Positions 62,300 to 64,000 of a DNA stretch of 64,000 nt are shown piece by piece; within the stretch, counting starts at the first letter, position 1; every line of letters starts with the position of its first letter. Origin of the DNA: Pseudomonadota bacterium. Lineage in GTDB: Bacteria; Pseudomonadota; Alphaproteobacteria; Caulobacterales; Caulobacteraceae. The notes beneath the pieces are model-generated. The model had not been told where the DNA came from. It searched no databases and saw only the letters and a list, made by a program, of their open reading frames with translations. The position numbers and the translations under genes are program-made. The stretch is from NCBI GenBank assembly GCA_020161365.1, contig JAIUNU010000009.1, positions 62,001 to 126,000 of the forward strand. The letters run 5' to 3'.

Positions 62300-63799
62300 A
62301 TGGCCGAGGCGGCGACGCTTCAAAAGTCCGCGCAAGGCGCGGCGACACAGCATTTCGATGTCATCATCGTCGGCGCCGGCATTTCCGGGATCGGCGGCGC
62401 CTATCACCTGACGACGCAAAGACCGGGCGTGCGCTTCGTCGTCCTGGAAGCTCTCGACGACTTCGGCGGCACCTGGCGGACCCACACCTATCCGGGCATT
62501 CGCTCCGACAGCGATCTCTACACCTTCGGCTATCGGTTCAAGCCCTGGGTCGGCCCGCCGATCGCTACGGCCGCCGAGATCCTCAGCTACATGGGCGAAG
62601 TGATTGAGGAAAACGACCTCGCTCCGCACATCCGCTATCAGCGCCGGATCAGCGCCGCACGCTGGTCCTCGAAAGACAAGCTGTGGACGCTGGAGGTGAC
62701 AGGCTCGGACGGCGTCGAGACTTACACCACCAACTTCCTCTGGATGTGCCAGGGCTACTACCGGCATTCGGTCGGCTACACGCCCGACTGGCCGGGCATG
62801 GAGGATTTCGGCGGCCGGATCGTCCACCCCCAGACCTGGCCGGCGGATCTCGACCTGAAGGGCAAGAAGGTCGTCGTCATCGGCTCCGGCGCCACCGCTG
62901 CAACCCTTGTCCCCAATATCGCCGGCGACTGCGAGCACGTGACGCTTCTGCAGCGCTCGCCAACCTATTTCGTGCCGGGCCGCAACGAGAACGAGTTGGC
63001 CAACACCCTGCGCCAGCTCCAGGTCGACGAGACCTGGATCCACGAGATCGTTCGCCGCAAGGTGCTGTTCGACCAACATGACTTTACGCGGCGCGCGATC
63101 GAGGAATCCGACACCGTGAAGGCTGAACTGCTGGAAGGCGTGAAGATGTTCCTCGGCGAGGACTTCGATATCGCCAAGCACTTCACGCCCCGCTACCGCC
63201 CCTGGCGCCAGCGGATCGCCTTCGTGCCCGACGGCGACCTCTTCCAGGGCGTCGCCTCGGGCAAGGCCAGCGTGGTCACCGACGAGATCGAGCGCTTCAC
63301 CAAGACCGGCCTGCTGCTCAAGTCCGGAGAAACACTCGACGCCGAAGTGATCATCACCGCGACGGGCTTTGACCTGTCGGTGCTGGGCGACATTGCCTTC
63401 GAGATCGACGGGCAACCGCTCGACTTCGCCAAGACGGTCACCTACCGCGGCATGATGTTCACCGGCGTGCCGAATCTCGTCTGGGTGTTCGGCTATTTCC
63501 GCGCCAGTTGGACCTTGCGGGCGGACCTGATCGGCGACTTCGTCTGCCGCCTGCTCGCGCACATGGGGCAGAAGGGCAAAAAGCAGGTCGAGGTCGCCCT
63601 GCGGCCCGAGGACAAGGACATGAAGATCGGGAGCTGGATCGATCCCGAGGACTTCAATCCCGGCTACCTCATGCGCAACATGCACCTGCTGCCCCAGGCC
63701 GGCGACAAGCCTGAATGGCGGCACACTCAGGACTACTGGACCGAGAAGGATCTCTTCCCGACCATCGACCTGGACGACGCGGCCTTCCGCTATTCGTGA
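62300..63799 (+). CDS. Flavin-containing monooxygenase, Baeyer-Villiger type
   Basis: 499 aa. The first FAD-binding motif is IIVGAGISGIGGAYHL, the NADP motif VVVIGSGATAATLVP, and the Baeyer-Villiger fingerprint FGGRIVHPQTWP. GGTWRTHTYPGIRSDSD and ATGFDLSVLGD are also typical. It oxidises ketones or related substrates with NADPH and O2; the natural substrate is not visible. Start ATG 62300 follows GGGAGGA by a usual distance. Independent of its neighbours. Confidence 0.93.
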   Translation: MAEAATLQKSAQGAATQHFDVIIVGAGISGIGGAYHLTTQRPGVRFVVLEALDDFGGTWRTHTYPGIRSDSDLYTFGYRFKPWVGPPIATAAEILSYMGEVIEENDLAPHIRYQRRISAARWSSKDKLWTLEVTGSDGVETYTTNFLWMCQGYYRHSVGYTPDWPGMEDFGGRIVHPQTWPADLDLKGKKVVVIGSGATAATLVPNIAGDCEHVTLLQRSPTYFVPGRNENELANTLRQLQVDETWIHEIVRRKVLFDQHDFTRRAIEESDTVKAELLEGVKMFLGEDFDIAKHFTPRYRPWRQRIAFVPDGDLFQGVASGKASVVTDEIERFTKTGLLLKSGETLDAEVIITATGFDLSVLGDIAFEIDGQPLDFAKTVTYRGMMFTGVPNLVWVFGYFRASWTLRADLIGDFVCRLLAHMGQKGKKQVEVALRPEDKDMKIGSWIDPEDFNPGYLMRNMHLLPQAGDKPEWRHTQDYWTEKDLFPTIDLDDAAFRYS

Positions 63800-63857
63800 G
63801 AGCGCTTAAGGCGTCTGCAAACTTGCTTAGGCGGGCGGCGCGGTCCAAATCAACGTC

Positions 63858-64000
63858 ATGACCACGCCGCCCCTTGCCCCCTACCCGCACACCCGCCTGC
63901 GCCGCGTGCGCCAAAGCGACTGGGTCCGCCGCCTTGTTCGTGAGACCGAGGTTCGACCGTCCGACCTGATCTGGTCGATGGTCGTGCATGAAGGCGAAGG
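63858..64000 (+). CDS. hemB: Delta-aminolevulinic acid dehydratase, partial (N-terminus)
   Basis: The first 47 residues only, cut by the window end. The start MTTPPLAPYPHTRLRRVRQSD and the segment WVRRLVRETEVRPSDLIWSMVVHEGEG match the N-terminus of porphobilinogen synthase. It begins at ATG 63858, 58 bp after the monooxygenase stop. Assignment rests on a short stretch. Confidence 0.8.
   Translation, partial: MTTPPLAPYPHTRLRRVRQSDWVRRLVRETEVRPSDLIWSMVVHEGE

Noticed and set aside
62246..63724. 492-codon minus-strand open frame antisense to the Baeyer-Villiger monooxygenase
   Set aside because: No family match; the plus-strand gene has the FAD, NADP and Baeyer-Villiger fingerprints.

Overview
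The window is high-GC, densely coded alphaproteobacterial chromosome. Gene content and order point to Caulobacter (C. vibrioides/crescentus or a close relative). Supporting signs are the ccoNOQP-fixGHIS block with FixK-type boxes, the ihfA-fabH-plsX block, a MucR/Ros regulator next to glyA and 5-aminolevulinate synthase, a two-domain cold shock protein, and a class I PHA synthase. There is no phage, insertion sequence, CRISPR array or rRNA operon. The first and last genes touch the window edges, and hemB is cut off at position 64000.

Layout. 0.2-2.4 kb: sugar-acid/sugar genes (AraD1/GguC family protein and a periplasmic aldose 1-epimerase) behind a possible GntR-type operator. 2.4-8.3 kb: an accessory-looking stretch with two small unknown genes, then a three-gene unit (TIR-TM-TPR protein, small unknown protein, TPR/SLOG-like/class III cyclase-like protein). 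A CRP-family regulator with an intact cyclic-nucleotide cassette is transcribed divergently from that unit, only 35 bp away. This is the best candidate here for an undescribed signalling or defence system. 8.3-19.6 kb: a microaerobic module of hemN, a second CRP/FNR-type regulator, an OmpW-type porin and the whole cbb3 oxidase plus assembly operon. Two perfect FNR/FixK boxes and one imperfect box lie in front of its transcription units. 19.6-26.6 kb: an MCP, an aroG gene behind a clear aromatic-amino-acid attenuator with its leader peptide, a lactate-2-monooxygenase-like flavoenzyme, four tRNA genes, a complex I NDUFS4-type subunit, a DUF192 protein and a double cold shock protein.

26.7-42.6 kb: housekeeping genes. 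These are recJ, two unrelated fructose-1,6-bisphosphatases side by side (fbp, glpX), hom, an aminotransferase, phaC, argC, rplM-rpsI, a PhoX-like protein, heme A synthase and small membrane proteins. 42.2-47 kb: merR-like, ihfA, fabH, plsX, a YceD-type protein and a bc1 assembly chaperone, divergent from bamE. 47.3-55.3 kb: a single-domain response regulator, hppA (K+-independent proton pyrophosphatase), thiL, nusB, ribH, nrdR, glyA and mucR. 55.4-64 kb: hemA (ALAS), a valine-degradation cluster (acyl-CoA dehydrogenase, 3-hydroxyisobutyryl-CoA hydrolase, 3-hydroxyisobutyrate dehydrogenase) with a phosphatase and a lipoprotein-like methyltransferase inside it, a DUF2147 protein, a Baeyer-Villiger-type monooxygenase, and the start of hemB.

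How the genes fit together. Heme supply (hemN, hemA, hemB, heme A synthase), cytochrome assembly (fixGHIS, bc1 chaperone) and respiration (cbb3, complex I subunit, proton pyrophosphatase) are unusually well represented. Start sites were moved from the longest reading frame wherever a ribosome binding site, family length or operon overlap argued for it.
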